Counted from the stretch's first letter, positions 1-7,026 are shown. The stretch: DNA of 8,211 bases from SAR324 cluster bacterium (GCA_002401295.1 NVSR01000051.1:1-8211), one strand, 5' to 3'. Notes: generated by a model not told the origin, from the sequence alone. Made by a program: numbers and translations.

Positions 1-683
1 ACCTTACGTTGGGTGGCTCCATTAAAGGCGCCTTTTTCATAACCGAACAATTCACTTTCGATCAAATCTTCAGGAATGGCCGCACAGTTCAACTCTATAA
101 AGGGCTTTGCCTGACGCTGACTCTGGAAATGGATCTGCTTGGCAACTAATTCTTTACCCGTTCCATTTTCTCCGCAAATGAATACCCAACCTTCTGAAGG
201 TGCAGCTATTCCGATCTGATCCATCACCGCCTTAATTTCCGGTGAATTCCCAATAATTTCATAGGTCTGCTGATTTTTTTTCCGTAGTTCTTCGTTCTCT
301 TTTTTTAAGGCTAGTTCCTTCAGTGCATGTTGCAGCACAATCAATACATTATCCAGGGATAGAGGCTTTTCGATGAAGTCGTAAGCTCCTTTCTTGGTCG
401 CTTTGACCGCTGTTTCAATATTACCATGGCCGGACATGATGATCACCGGCATCATTGGATTGTATTGCTGCATCCATTCCAACAGTTGCAAACCATCCAT
501 CTCAGGCATCCAGATATCCACAAAGGCAGCATGAAACTCAGTAGGCCCTTTTTCTTCGAGAAGCTCAATGGCCTTCATGGCAGAATTTACGGTTTGAATC
601 TGATATTTTTCATCTTCCAGGATTCCTGTGAGTGACGTAAGGATTGAGGTCTCATCATCAACAATAAGGATTTTTTCAAACAT
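1..683 (-). CDS. ntrX: NtrX-type sigma-54-dependent response regulator, 3' end cut by window edge
   Basis: Only the first 227 codons are in the window. They comprise a receiver domain (residues 1-120) with acidic pocket D9/D10, phosphoacceptor D56 inside the NtrX-like motif VDIWMPEMDG, S84 and K106. A helical linker (about 120-142) and the start of an AAA+ sigma-54 interaction domain follow, with Walker A GENGTGKE at 171-178. The sigma-54 contact loop reads GAFNGA (218-223) instead of the usual GAFTGA. The Walker B motif, arginine finger and HTH DNA-binding domain lie off the window. The start is the ATG at 681-683, 44 bases after the ntrY-like stop; no strong Shine-Dalgarno is visible, so translation may depend on the upstream gene. 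By family, phosphorylation by the neighbouring NtrY-like kinase would control transcription of target promoters. NtrX-class identity is well supported by the motif and the neighbour; the physiological target is unknown. Confidence 0.9.
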   Translation of the reverse strand, partial: MFEKILIVDDETSILTSLTGILEDEKYQIQTVNSAMKAIELLEEKGPTEFHAAFVDIWMPEMDGLQLLEWMQQYNPMMPVIIMSGHGNIETAVKATKKGAYDFIEKPLSLDNVLIVLQHALKELALKKENEELRKKNQQTYEIIGNSPEIKAVMDQIGIAAPSEGWVFICGENGTGKELVAKQIHFQSQRQAKPFIELNCAAIPEDLIESELFGYEKGAFNGATQRK

Positions 684-727
684 AGAGTTATCTTAGGGCA
701 AGAAGAACAGTTAGAAATGTTTTAGAA

Positions 728-3097
728 TTAGATACTGATCCTGCCAATGGAAGAATCATGTAGGGAGACGGGTAATTCAATCGTCACTCTGGTTCCCTGT
801 CCCCTATTATTTTCAATACGAATGAAACCTCCATGATCCGAGATGATCTGTTGGACGATTGCCAAACCTAATCCCGTACCTTCTTTTTTTGTAGTAACAT
901 AGGGATCGAAAATTTGGTGTAACATTTCCTCTGGGACTCCGCAACCGTTGTCCACCACATTGACCGTTACCATTTTAAGTTCGTGAGAGTAAGAACTACT
1001 CAAATCTACAGATCCTTTTTGCGCGATGGCAGCCAAGGCATTATCTAATAAATTAGTAAAGACTCGCCTCATCTGCTCCCCATCCAACATTGTTTTGGGA
1101 ATTCTGGAGTCTGTTTTTAAACGGAGTTCCACTTTGCTTGGCAAGCCTGGTTGAAAGAGGTCATAAACATCTAGCAAGACTTGGTTGATATTCATCGGCG
1201 CGGGGTTGATTTCCGGGAGACGAGCAAATTTTGAAAACTCATTTACCATTTTTTTCAGTCCATTGACCTCATTAACAATGGTGGCAGTACAGGTATTTAG
1301 CAGCCCGTTATCCTCCATTTTCCCCAGGTATTTCTTCCTGATTCGCTGTGCGGATAATTGAATCGGTGTGAGTGGGTTTTTGATTTCATGGGCAATACGC
1401 CTCGCGACTTCCCGCCAAGCTCTGGCTCGGGTGGAGCGATCAATTTCCGTGAGATCATTGACAACTAATAATCGGCCCATGGGGTTGCCTTGGGGAGTCA
1501 ACAACTGGAATAACTCCATGGAAATATGTATAGTTTTTTTGTCTTGCTGCAAATGAGTGTCCTTCCGGATGGAATGCTCACCACCTAAGGAAAGAGACTT
1601 ACCCATACCCTCCAGTATGGTATTTTGCTCCTTACTCAATACACCCCGATAATGTTTGCCAATAATTTTAGGGGCACGGAGCTGGAAGTTTTTAATCATG
1701 AAGGGATTGACCCAGGTAATATAACCGGAATTATCTACAGAAAAAATCCCAGTTTGAATATTTTGCACCACCAATTCCACGAAAATATTCCTCTCTTCCA
1801 ACACCCTGTTCATTTCTATCAATTCTTCCTGGCTTCTTGCAAGCTTTCTTCGACTATGCTGTAATTCTTTGGTCATTGCATTAAAGGAATCCAGAAGCAT
1901 CCCAATTTCATCATCCACTTGCAGGTCGATTTGAAAATCCAAGTCCCCTTTGGAAATTCTCCTGGTACCCCCCACCAAGGTTTCAATGGGTTCAACAATA
2001 CTTCTGGCCAAATAATAACCAAACCAAGTGCCACCAAAAATCATCAGTAAGGTGAAAAGCATCAGATAAGTGGTGGAGTTGGTGCGAATAGGGACTTCCA
2101 GGCGCAATAACATCTGATGGTCTTCCAGGTTTTGACGCATCGTCGCCAAATCGGAATAAAGCTTACCTGTTAAAATTTTAGTGATCTCCAGATAATAAAG
2201 ATTATCCTCCATCCTGACGGGTAATAAAGCCCGATAGATTTGCCCGGAGAGTACTTGATGACTATAGCTTTGAGGGAAGGTATCCAAGCGTGCTTTTAAT
2301 TCCTCTTGGGGTATGGGGAACCAGAGTTTCTTCTTTTCTTCATTCTCCAAATTGCTGATTAAGGGGCTTAATTTGTCATCATACCAGATAATACCATCCA
2401 AACGATAACGTTGGCTGCTAGCAACCATCCAGCTCTTAACTTCTGGAATGGAGTCGGTCAGTGCCTTCTCTTGCCCATAATTCCGATAATCCTCTGCTAC
2501 AATCGTTACAAAATGTTTCAAATCTTTTTTTTGAGTTTCACCAAAATCATCCAGTAAGATAGACGCATTTTTCAGCGCCTCCGTATATAGCCCCTGAAAC
2601 CAGTAATCAAGGCTGCTTTTTAAAAAGCCATTGGCTACAAAGAAAAAGAGAATTAGAGGAAAAGCCGAAACCAGGATAAATCCCAAGGTCAGTTTCATCT
2701 TCAAGCGGAAACCAAGCTTCCGTTGCCTCCTTTCATAAAGTAACTTGATCAAGTTACGGAGGATCAGCAATGTCGCGCAAATTAGAAGCAGGACATTCAG
2801 GTTGATCAGTAAGAAAATATTGAAATTGGAGCCAAAATTGCTCCAATTCTGAAGTCCCGGGTAATAAAGGTTGAAGGAAAGCAGGCTCACAATGAGTAAG
2901 GAGAGGAATAGCAACAACCAAAGACGGCTTCTGACCAATTTTTGATGCTCGGGAGTGGTTACAAACTCTTCTTTGTTACTCTTAAGGCTTGTTTTGGGAA
3001 GACGGGGGCTTCGTAATTTTAACTTTTTACTCAAGCTACTTTTTTGCTGTTTTTTTCTTTTTCTTTGCATGGGATCTCTCATAAACTTTTCATCCAC
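728..3097 (-). CDS. ntrY: NtrY-type membrane sensor histidine kinase
   Basis: Protein of 789 residues with typical NtrY architecture. A very basic N-terminal cytoplasmic tail (1-55) is followed by three hydrophobic segments (about 58-78, 94-118, 136-156), an extracytoplasmic region (about 160-340), a fourth membrane segment (343-365) and a HAMP linker (365-420). A PAS domain (about 435-550), HisKA with H570 in ARRIAHEIKNPLTP, and an HATPase domain come next. The HATPase shows an N box around N682/N686, G1 DNGCG (716-720), F box FDPYVTTK and G2 GTGLGL (741-746). It should autophosphorylate at H570 and pass phosphate to the NtrX-like regulator encoded 44 bases downstream; known NtrY proteins respond to nitrogen or redox state. 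The annotated start is a GTG at 3095-3097 with only a weak ribosome-binding site; ATG codons at residues 6 and 10 are alternatives, and none changes the domains. The stop of glgC is 31 bases upstream. Confidence 0.92.
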   Translation of the reverse strand: MDEKFMRDPMQRKRKKQQKSSLSKKLKLRSPRLPKTSLKSNKEEFVTTPEHQKLVRSRLWLLLFLSLLIVSLLSFNLYYPGLQNWSNFGSNFNIFLLINLNVLLLICATLLILRNLIKLLYERRQRKLGFRLKMKLTLGFILVSAFPLILFFFVANGFLKSSLDYWFQGLYTEALKNASILLDDFGETQKKDLKHFVTIVAEDYRNYGQEKALTDSIPEVKSWMVASSQRYRLDGIIWYDDKLSPLISNLENEEKKKLWFPIPQEELKARLDTFPQSYSHQVLSGQIYRALLPVRMEDNLYYLEITKILTGKLYSDLATMRQNLEDHQMLLRLEVPIRTNSTTYLMLFTLLMIFGGTWFGYYLARSIVEPIETLVGGTRRISKGDLDFQIDLQVDDEIGMLLDSFNAMTKELQHSRRKLARSQEELIEMNRVLEERNIFVELVVQNIQTGIFSVDNSGYITWVNPFMIKNFQLRAPKIIGKHYRGVLSKEQNTILEGMGKSLSLGGEHSIRKDTHLQQDKKTIHISMELFQLLTPQGNPMGRLLVVNDLTEIDRSTRARAWREVARRIAHEIKNPLTPIQLSAQRIRKKYLGKMEDNGLLNTCTATIVNEVNGLKKMVNEFSKFARLPEINPAPMNINQVLLDVYDLFQPGLPSKVELRLKTDSRIPKTMLDGEQMRRVFTNLLDNALAAIAQKGSVDLSSSYSHELKMVTVNVVDNGCGVPEEMLHQIFDPYVTTKKEGTGLGLAIVQQIISDHGGFIRIENNRGQGTRVTIELPVSLHDSSIGRISI

Positions 3098-3128
3098 TCC
3101 CGCTAAAAAGAATCATTGAGCGGGAACT

Positions 3129-4328
3129 TTAGTAGCGGAACCTCTTGGGAAGTACCGCAATACCATCAGACATGAAAAAATGTCTAGCATCTTCATGAGA
3201 GTCGATTCCGATTTGGATATTATCGGGGACTGTAGCACCATCGTCAAAGATAGCGCGCCGTACAATGCAATTTTTGCCCACCTTGGCATTGGGCATGAGA
3301 ATAGAGTCCTCAATAACTGATCCAGCCTCAATACTGACATTCCTTCCAATCAGAGAATTTTTAATCGTACAATCGTAAAGGTGGGAACCAATGCCAACAG
3401 TTGAATTTTGTAATAAAACTCCTTTTTCTCCCCCATAATAAGTCGGGGGATAGTAGGTACCGATACTGCCGATGCGCCAGTCAGAGGTGCAGACTATTTT
3501 TTCTCCCAACTGTCCCAGGAAATCCATATTGGCCTCATAATAACTACGGATGGTTCCAACATCACGCCAGTAGTACCCAAAACGACTGTTTTCAAAAATA
3601 AAACCACTCACATGGCAAGAGCCTAGCATGTTGGGAATGATGTTTCTACCGAAGTCATGAGAGCTGGACAGGCGAGCATCCTTGGCTAGTTCACGAACCA
3701 GAGCTTCTGTTTTAAAGAGGTAAATTCCCATGTTGATATAACATTCATCCCCATCTCCTTTGATCTGTGAGGCGGACTGTGGCTTTTCGATAAAGCTATC
3801 AATACGCAACTGCTCATCCATGGTTAACACACCAAACTCAGAGGCTTGATCTTTTTTGATGGTCAGCACTGAGGCCGTTAGATCAGCCCCTGAACTGACA
3901 TGCTGTTGGTACATTTCATTAAAATCCAGGTTGTAAATGTGATCTCCCGAAAGAATCAGCACATGTTCCGGTCGATGATCTTCGATCAAATGCAGGTTTT
4001 GAAAGATAGCATCAGCAGTGCCACTGTACCACTGCTCTGAAATTCTTTGCTGGGCAGGTACTGTAGCAATAAATTCACCTAGCTCATGAGCCAACAAATT
4101 CCAAGCGTTGCGTAAGTGACCTTCCAGGGAAAGGCTTTTATGCTGGGTGAGAATATAAACTTGCCGCAAGCCAGAATTGATGCAACTGGACAAAACAAAA
4201 TCGATGATGCGAAACCTGGCTGCAAAATAAACCGCAGGCTTGGAACGATCTCTGGTTAAAGGGTATAAGCGACTACCTTTACCACCCGCCAAAATGAAGG
4301 TTAATAACTTTTTCCCCTGTAACGACAT
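3129..4328 (-). CDS. glgC: ADP-glucose pyrophosphorylase (glucose-1-phosphate adenylyltransferase)
   Basis: Makes ADP-glucose from ATP and glucose 1-phosphate, the glucosyl donor and regulated step of bacterial glycogen synthesis, in the cytoplasm as a homotetramer. The 399 residues contain the nucleotidyltransferase signature LAGGKGSRLYPLT (13-25), SKPAV (29-33), WYSGTADAI (100-108), the catalytic aspartate in SGDHIY (D129), FIEKP with K182 corresponding to the glucose-1-phosphate-binding lysine of E. coli (K195), and YYWRDVGTI (252-260). A C-terminal left-handed beta-helix follows (about 300-370). The length is close to the usual 400-430. In the allosteric segment, E. coli FGGK(39)FRIID is FAARFRIID here, with R38 replacing the activator-binding lysine, so effector response may differ. 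The ATG at 4326-4328 has a good AGGAG seven bases upstream, starting just after the stop of the response regulator (16-base gap). No other glycogen gene is in the window. Confidence 0.96.
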   Translation of the reverse strand: MSLQGKKLLTFILAGGKGSRLYPLTRDRSKPAVYFAARFRIIDFVLSSCINSGLRQVYILTQHKSLSLEGHLRNAWNLLAHELGEFIATVPAQQRISEQWYSGTADAIFQNLHLIEDHRPEHVLILSGDHIYNLDFNEMYQQHVSSGADLTASVLTIKKDQASEFGVLTMDEQLRIDSFIEKPQSASQIKGDGDECYINMGIYLFKTEALVRELAKDARLSSSHDFGRNIIPNMLGSCHVSGFIFENSRFGYYWRDVGTIRSYYEANMDFLGQLGEKIVCTSDWRIGSIGTYYPPTYYGGEKGVLLQNSTVGIGSHLYDCTIKNSLIGRNVSIEAGSVIEDSILMPNAKVGKNCIVRRAIFDDGATVPDNIQIGIDSHEDARHFFMSDGIAVLPKRFRY

Positions 4329-4344
4329 TCGATCGCTCCTATTT

Positions 4345-4713
4345 TTAACCTTGTTCTCGAATCAGTGTTTCCACCGTGTTAATTAACTCTTCTAACTCTC
4401 CGCTCTTAACCACATAGGCAGCAGCGCTCCAGGTTAGGTAGTTCTCTTTATAGTGGCTGTAAGCACTATGAATGACTACAGGCATCCCCCTCTGAGTACT
4501 AATGATTTTCTCCAAGGCTTCAATACCATCCATACCCGGCATTTTGATGTCGAGGATAACCAAGTCAATCTGATGGTCTTTGAGGTAATTTAGTGCATTG
4601 AATGCACTCTCCATCACAATGACTTCATAGTCCAGGTCGGTGAATTCCAACTTGAGCAATTCACGAATATTTTCTTCATCATCTACTACCAAGAGCCTCT
4701 TTTTTATTTCCAT
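4345..4713 (-). CDS. Stand-alone receiver-domain response regulator
   Basis: A single CheY-like receiver of 122 residues with no output domain. Key residues are D11/D12, phosphoacceptor D55 in LVILDIKMPGMDG, S83 at the Thr/Ser switch position and K103 in YVVKSGELEEL. The segment HSAYSHYKENYLTW followed by AAAYVVKS is distinctive; I recognise it as the style of short receivers found beside PAS/GAF kinases in delta-type bacteria (recollection, not searched). It is probably phosphorylated by the histidine kinase whose stop codon is 13 bases upstream, and acts by protein contact or as a phosphorelay carrier. I chose the ATG at 4711-4713, where GAAGAG lies about nine bases upstream and the receiver fold begins at once. 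The frame stays open to 4773, but that would add 20 residues unlike a receiver and overlap the kinase gene by 47 bases. Confidence 0.88.
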   Translation of the reverse strand: MEIKKRLLVVDDEENIRELLKLEFTDLDYEVIVMESAFNALNYLKDHQIDLVILDIKMPGMDGIEALEKIISTQRGMPVVIHSAYSHYKENYLTWSAAAYVVKSGELEELINTVETLIREQG

Positions 4714-4726
4714 CGCTATTTTCTCT

Positions 4727-6466
4727 TCAGATAGTGGGAAAGGAAAATTTAAAGGTGGATCCTTTGCCGACAAAAGATGTCACATCTAAACTGCCTCCCT
4801 GTTCATCGATAATTTTTTTGACAACCACCAGGCCAAGCCCGGTTCCTTCCTCCTTAGTGGTAAAAAAGGGAGAGAACATCTTTTCCATGGTCGTTACCGT
4901 GAGCCCGGGTCCATCATCTTGGATTAGAAAGTCCACATTTTGCTCCCGACGTTTGACTGAAATGGATAATAACCCTTTTTGGTCAATCGCTTCAATAGCA
5001 TTCTTAATCAAATTATTGATGATCTCAAATAAATGGTGTTCCTGAATTTTCACCTTAGGGAGATCTCCTTGCATATTCAGATTAACAGAGATTTCACGCT
5101 GGTGAATTTCCTCCTCTAAAAGTCCCATCACTTGGTGAATTAATTTCACACTGTCGCAATATGGCTGATGGATGACTTTTTGCTGTTTGTCATCCAGGAT
5201 GTCATTGAGCACGCATTCCAAAGTATGTACCGTATCCACAATTCTCTTCAGGGGATCAAAAAAATTTTCTTCGGGCTTCAACTGTTTAAAAATACGCCGG
5301 GCAAATCCGCCAATAATGCTCAAGGGCCCCCTGACCTCATGAGCCATCTGAGTCACTAGCTGCCCCTTAGCCGCAAGTTTTTCCTGCTGTACAATTTGAG
5401 TCTGGTTTTCCCGAATCTCAATATTGGCTCTTTTCACTTGATGGAGGCTATTTTCCAAGCCCACCAGCAGTTTCATCGACTCAATCGCATTTGTGGCCGT
5501 ATCTGTGAAACGGGTCAGCCCCTGGATGTGCAGATTGGTAATAGGAGTCCCCATAATTTGGTTATCAGCAAGGATCAGACCAGTAGAGTAGCCATGCCAT
5601 ACCATGGGTACGAGAATAAATTCATCAGATTGAAATAACTCTCTAATCTTTCTCACACTGGGAGTATTGAAGAGAGAAAATTCATGATTGATCAGTTGAT
5701 ACTTTTGATCCTGCAAAACATGAATCAGAAAGTGTTCTCTCTCAGTTAAGGGTAAGCTGATTTTTTTAACCAATTGATTAACTTTATTATCATGAACAAT
5801 TTGTTGCGAATGACAATAGTGAATCATCTCCGTCAAGGTTTTAGGGGCATCGCGTAATTCCTGATAAATTTCCCAGGCCTTTTCCCTACTTTCAGGGCCA
5901 ATAGCTTGAATGCCCTCTAGTGTTTGTGATTTTTCATCAACGAGTAAGAGGAAAGCTCGATTGAAGCGCAAACCTTGACCGGCAGTAATGGAAACCAGAA
6001 CCGCATCCAGTACGTCTTGAATGGCATCTCCACAGTCCTTACTTTGATAGGCATGAACCTGCTGATGGATTTCTTTCATTTTTAGGTTCACCAGTTTTTG
6101 CAGCTCTTCTACTTCAGTAATGTTATCAAAGCTAAGTAACAAATATTCCTGATGATCTTGATGCAAAATCTGAGTAGATAACTCCACGTCAATCAGGACT
6201 CCATTTTTTTGCTGAAAGCGAGCTTTTTGATTGACAATCGAACCGGAATGGGAGCCTTCTTTAAGGCGCTTGAGAAAAAAGAGGTTCTCTGCATTACCTT
6301 TGGGGAGTAGGGTCGTAAAAGGCTGATTAGTAATCTCTTCAGTGCTATAACCTAACTGATGTGCGGCCGATTTACTCCAATGGACAATTTGCTCCTGGGC
6401 ATCAATCAACATCCAAAACTGAAGAATATTATCCAAGTTTTTAAAAATAATTTCTTGATATATCAT
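4727..6466 (-). CDS. Soluble PAS-GAF sensor histidine kinase
   Basis: Protein of 579 residues with no membrane segment or signal peptide, so probably cytoplasmic. It has an N-terminal PAS domain (about 8-120), a short helical linker, and a GAF-like domain (about 145-335) containing GLRFNRAFLLLVDE and LVPMVWHGYSTGLILADN. A coiled-coil stretch (335-365) leads to HisKA with H376 in QMAHEVRGPLSIIGG and then HATPase, with N box NNLIKNAIEAI (484-494), G1 DDGPG (517-521), FSPFFTTK and G2 GTGLGL (541-546). All catalytic boxes are intact. The signal is not evident; no heme- or flavin-binding residue can be assigned. The start is the ATG at 6464-6466, preceded by GAGAGGAG 11 bases upstream, somewhat long. 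The frame extends to a TTG at 6526 and has an ATG at 6487, but neither has a ribosome-binding site. It heads the five-gene run, 13 bases before the receiver gene, its likely partner. Confidence 0.92.
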   Translation of the reverse strand: MIYQEIIFKNLDNILQFWMLIDAQEQIVHWSKSAAHQLGYSTEEITNQPFTTLLPKGNAENLFFLKRLKEGSHSGSIVNQKARFQQKNGVLIDVELSTQILHQDHQEYLLLSFDNITEVEELQKLVNLKMKEIHQQVHAYQSKDCGDAIQDVLDAVLVSITAGQGLRFNRAFLLLVDEKSQTLEGIQAIGPESREKAWEIYQELRDAPKTLTEMIHYCHSQQIVHDNKVNQLVKKISLPLTEREHFLIHVLQDQKYQLINHEFSLFNTPSVRKIRELFQSDEFILVPMVWHGYSTGLILADNQIMGTPITNLHIQGLTRFTDTATNAIESMKLLVGLENSLHQVKRANIEIRENQTQIVQQEKLAAKGQLVTQMAHEVRGPLSIIGGFARRIFKQLKPEENFFDPLKRIVDTVHTLECVLNDILDDKQQKVIHQPYCDSVKLIHQVMGLLEEEIHQREISVNLNMQGDLPKVKIQEHHLFEIINNLIKNAIEAIDQKGLLSISVKRREQNVDFLIQDDGPGLTVTTMEKMFSPFFTTKEEGTGLGLVVVKKIIDEQGGSLDVTSFVGKGSTFKFSFPTI

Positions 6467-6477
6467 TTGCTTAGTGA

Positions 6478-6485
6478 CTCCTCTC
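6478..6485 (-). promoter_or_regulatory. Ribosome-binding site that decides the start of the PAS-GAF kinase
   Basis: GAGAGGAG on the minus strand, 11 bases before the ATG at 6466. It is the only strong Shine-Dalgarno among the possible starts (TTG 6526, ATG 6487, ATG 6466), and the ATG at 6487 would overlap it. This supports the shortest form of the kinase. Confidence 0.6.
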
Positions 6486-6632
6486 ATTTTTGGGGGTAAG
6501 CAGTCATGATTATGGCCCTGAATCAAAAAAAACCAGGAAACTTAGATATTTACTCTGGAATATTACTATTATTATTGATTATTAGCTAGGCCTTAACTTG
6601 TCCAGCAAAATTTGTCAGCTTATTCTAGATTT

Positions 6633-6642
6633 CCTTGGCAAG
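6633..6642. repeat. CCTTGGCAAG direct repeat, copy 1
   Basis: The 10-mer CCTTGGCAAG recurs exactly at 6684-6693, 51 bases away, in the intergenic region between the divergent kinase operon and the small plus-strand gene. Its core CTTG-G-CAAG is an odd-length palindrome, as expected for a dimeric regulator's site. Spacing of about five helical turns would place both copies on the same DNA face. The binding protein is unknown; an operator role is inference. Confidence 0.45.
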
Positions 6643-6660
6643 CAGGACTAGAGCCCCTTT

Positions 6661-6678
6661 ATTTTGCGATCACAAAAT
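6661..6678. promoter_or_regulatory. Near-perfect 18-base palindrome, possible operator
   Basis: ATTTTGCGATCACAAAAT has arms ATTTTG and CAAAAT around GATC, with a single mismatched pair (C/A). It lies between the two CCTTGGCAAG copies and upstream of both divergent genes. It does not match the usual spacing of CRP, FNR or NtrC sites. An operator role is inferred only from symmetry and position. Confidence 0.4.
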
Positions 6679-6683
6679 TTTAA

Positions 6684-6694
6684 CCTTGGCAAGG
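6684..6694. repeat. CCTTGGCAAGG direct repeat, copy 2
   Basis: Second copy of the 10-mer found at 6633-6642. Here one further base makes the symmetry longer, CCTTG-G-CAAGG. It directly abuts GAACGTTC (6694-6701), a perfect eight-base palindrome. It lies 79 bases before the start of the small plus-strand gene. Likely a paired regulatory site; no family can be named. Confidence 0.45.
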
Positions 6695-6723
6695 AACGTT
6701 CACCTACTTCACAGCGAAGTTCC
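6693..6723 (+). promoter_or_regulatory. Inverted-repeat structure upstream of the small Trp-rich gene
   Basis: GGAAC (6693-6697) pairs with GTTCC (6719-6723), and inside it ACTTC-ACAGC-GAAGT (6706-6720) forms a five-base-pair hairpin; the two foldings share bases and partly compete. No U-tract follows, so it is not a terminator. It could be a leader structure or an operator. No convincing -35/-10 pair for the plus strand was found nearby. Confidence 0.25.
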
Positions 6724-6772
6724 CGGATATCCCCCTGCCTATGCCTAAAAGCAATTTTCTCAGAGACCTTTG

Positions 6773-7024
6773 ATGAGTTCACACGAGCTAATTAATGTAG
6801 CTAACCTTTCCGAAGAGTTCCCCCTGTGGGTCACAAGGGAACAATACGAACAATTGAGGAGATTGAATCAAGGAGGCTGGACCCATTGCCAAAGTCCAGA
6901 GGAGTGGATGGTGAAACTGCACTATTTACGCAAAGGATACAAAGCCAAGAAAATTGATCGAGCGACTTTTTTCCAAAAAGAACGAGAGCTGGTTCTACGA
7001 TGGTGGAGTCAATGGTGCCGCTAG
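6773..7024 (+). CDS. Small tryptophan-rich hypothetical protein
   Basis: An 83-residue protein that I do not recognise. It has six tryptophans, three of them near the end (RWWSQWCR, 76-83), two cysteines (C39, C82), no signal peptide and no membrane segment. It appears mainly helical, with an acidic N-terminal half and a basic C-terminal half. The segment YLRKGYKAKKIDRATFFQKE (51-70) loosely resembles the SHOCT pattern of a leucine-rich helix, a turn, then an F-containing helix; this is a weak impression. The ATG at 6773 was chosen over a TTG one codon earlier; only a weak AGAG lies upstream. It is divergent from the kinase operon and followed at once by two hairpins. The steady, non-repetitive composition and placement between regulatory region and terminator favour a real gene, but this is unproven. 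Confidence 0.6.
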   Translation: MSSHELINVANLSEEFPLWVTREQYEQLRRLNQGGWTHCQSPEEWMVKLHYLRKGYKAKKIDRATFFQKERELVLRWWSQWCR

Positions 7025-7026
7025 CA

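Larger units (their letters stand above)
6467..6772. other. Divergent intergenic region without a gene
   Basis: The 306 bases between the kinase start (minus) and the small gene start (plus) hold no credible coding frame. They contain the kinase ribosome-binding site, a strongly AT-rich stretch with ATT triplets (about 6543-6590) suited to a promoter for the minus-strand operon, the CCTTGGCAAG pair, the 18-base palindrome and the hairpin described separately. I could not pick one convincing promoter in either direction. A GG-N10-GC arrangement on the minus strand near 6594-6608 matches a sigma-54 promoter only at those four bases and is not called. Confidence 0.6.

Noticed and set aside
426..635. 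Plus-strand frame opposite the NtrX-type gene
   Set aside because: Antisense shadow of the receiver domain; no ribosome-binding site and no recognisable protein.
1368..1864. Two plus-strand frames opposite the NtrY-like gene
   Set aside because: Antisense shadows of the PAS and HisKA regions of a well-supported gene.
4714..4773. N-terminal extension of the receiver gene
   Set aside because: It would overlap the kinase gene by 47 bases and add 20 residues unlike a receiver; the ATG at 4713 has a ribosome-binding site and starts right at the fold.
4734..5638. Three plus-strand frames opposite the PAS-GAF kinase gene
   Set aside because: Antisense shadows of conserved kinase domains with no independent support.
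6467..6526. N-terminal extension of the PAS-GAF kinase to a TTG or upstream ATG
   Set aside because: Neither has a Shine-Dalgarno; GAGAGGAG lies upstream of the ATG at 6466 and overlaps the alternative ATG.
6594..6609. Possible sigma-54 promoter (GG-N10-GC) on the minus strand upstream of the kinase
   Set aside because: Only the TGG and GC positions match; the remaining consensus bases (TGGCAC...TTGC) do not.
6661..6678. CRP or FNR site
   Set aside because: The palindrome has half-sites without the six-base (CRP) or four-base (FNR) spacer, so neither family fits; it is kept only as an unassigned operator candidate.
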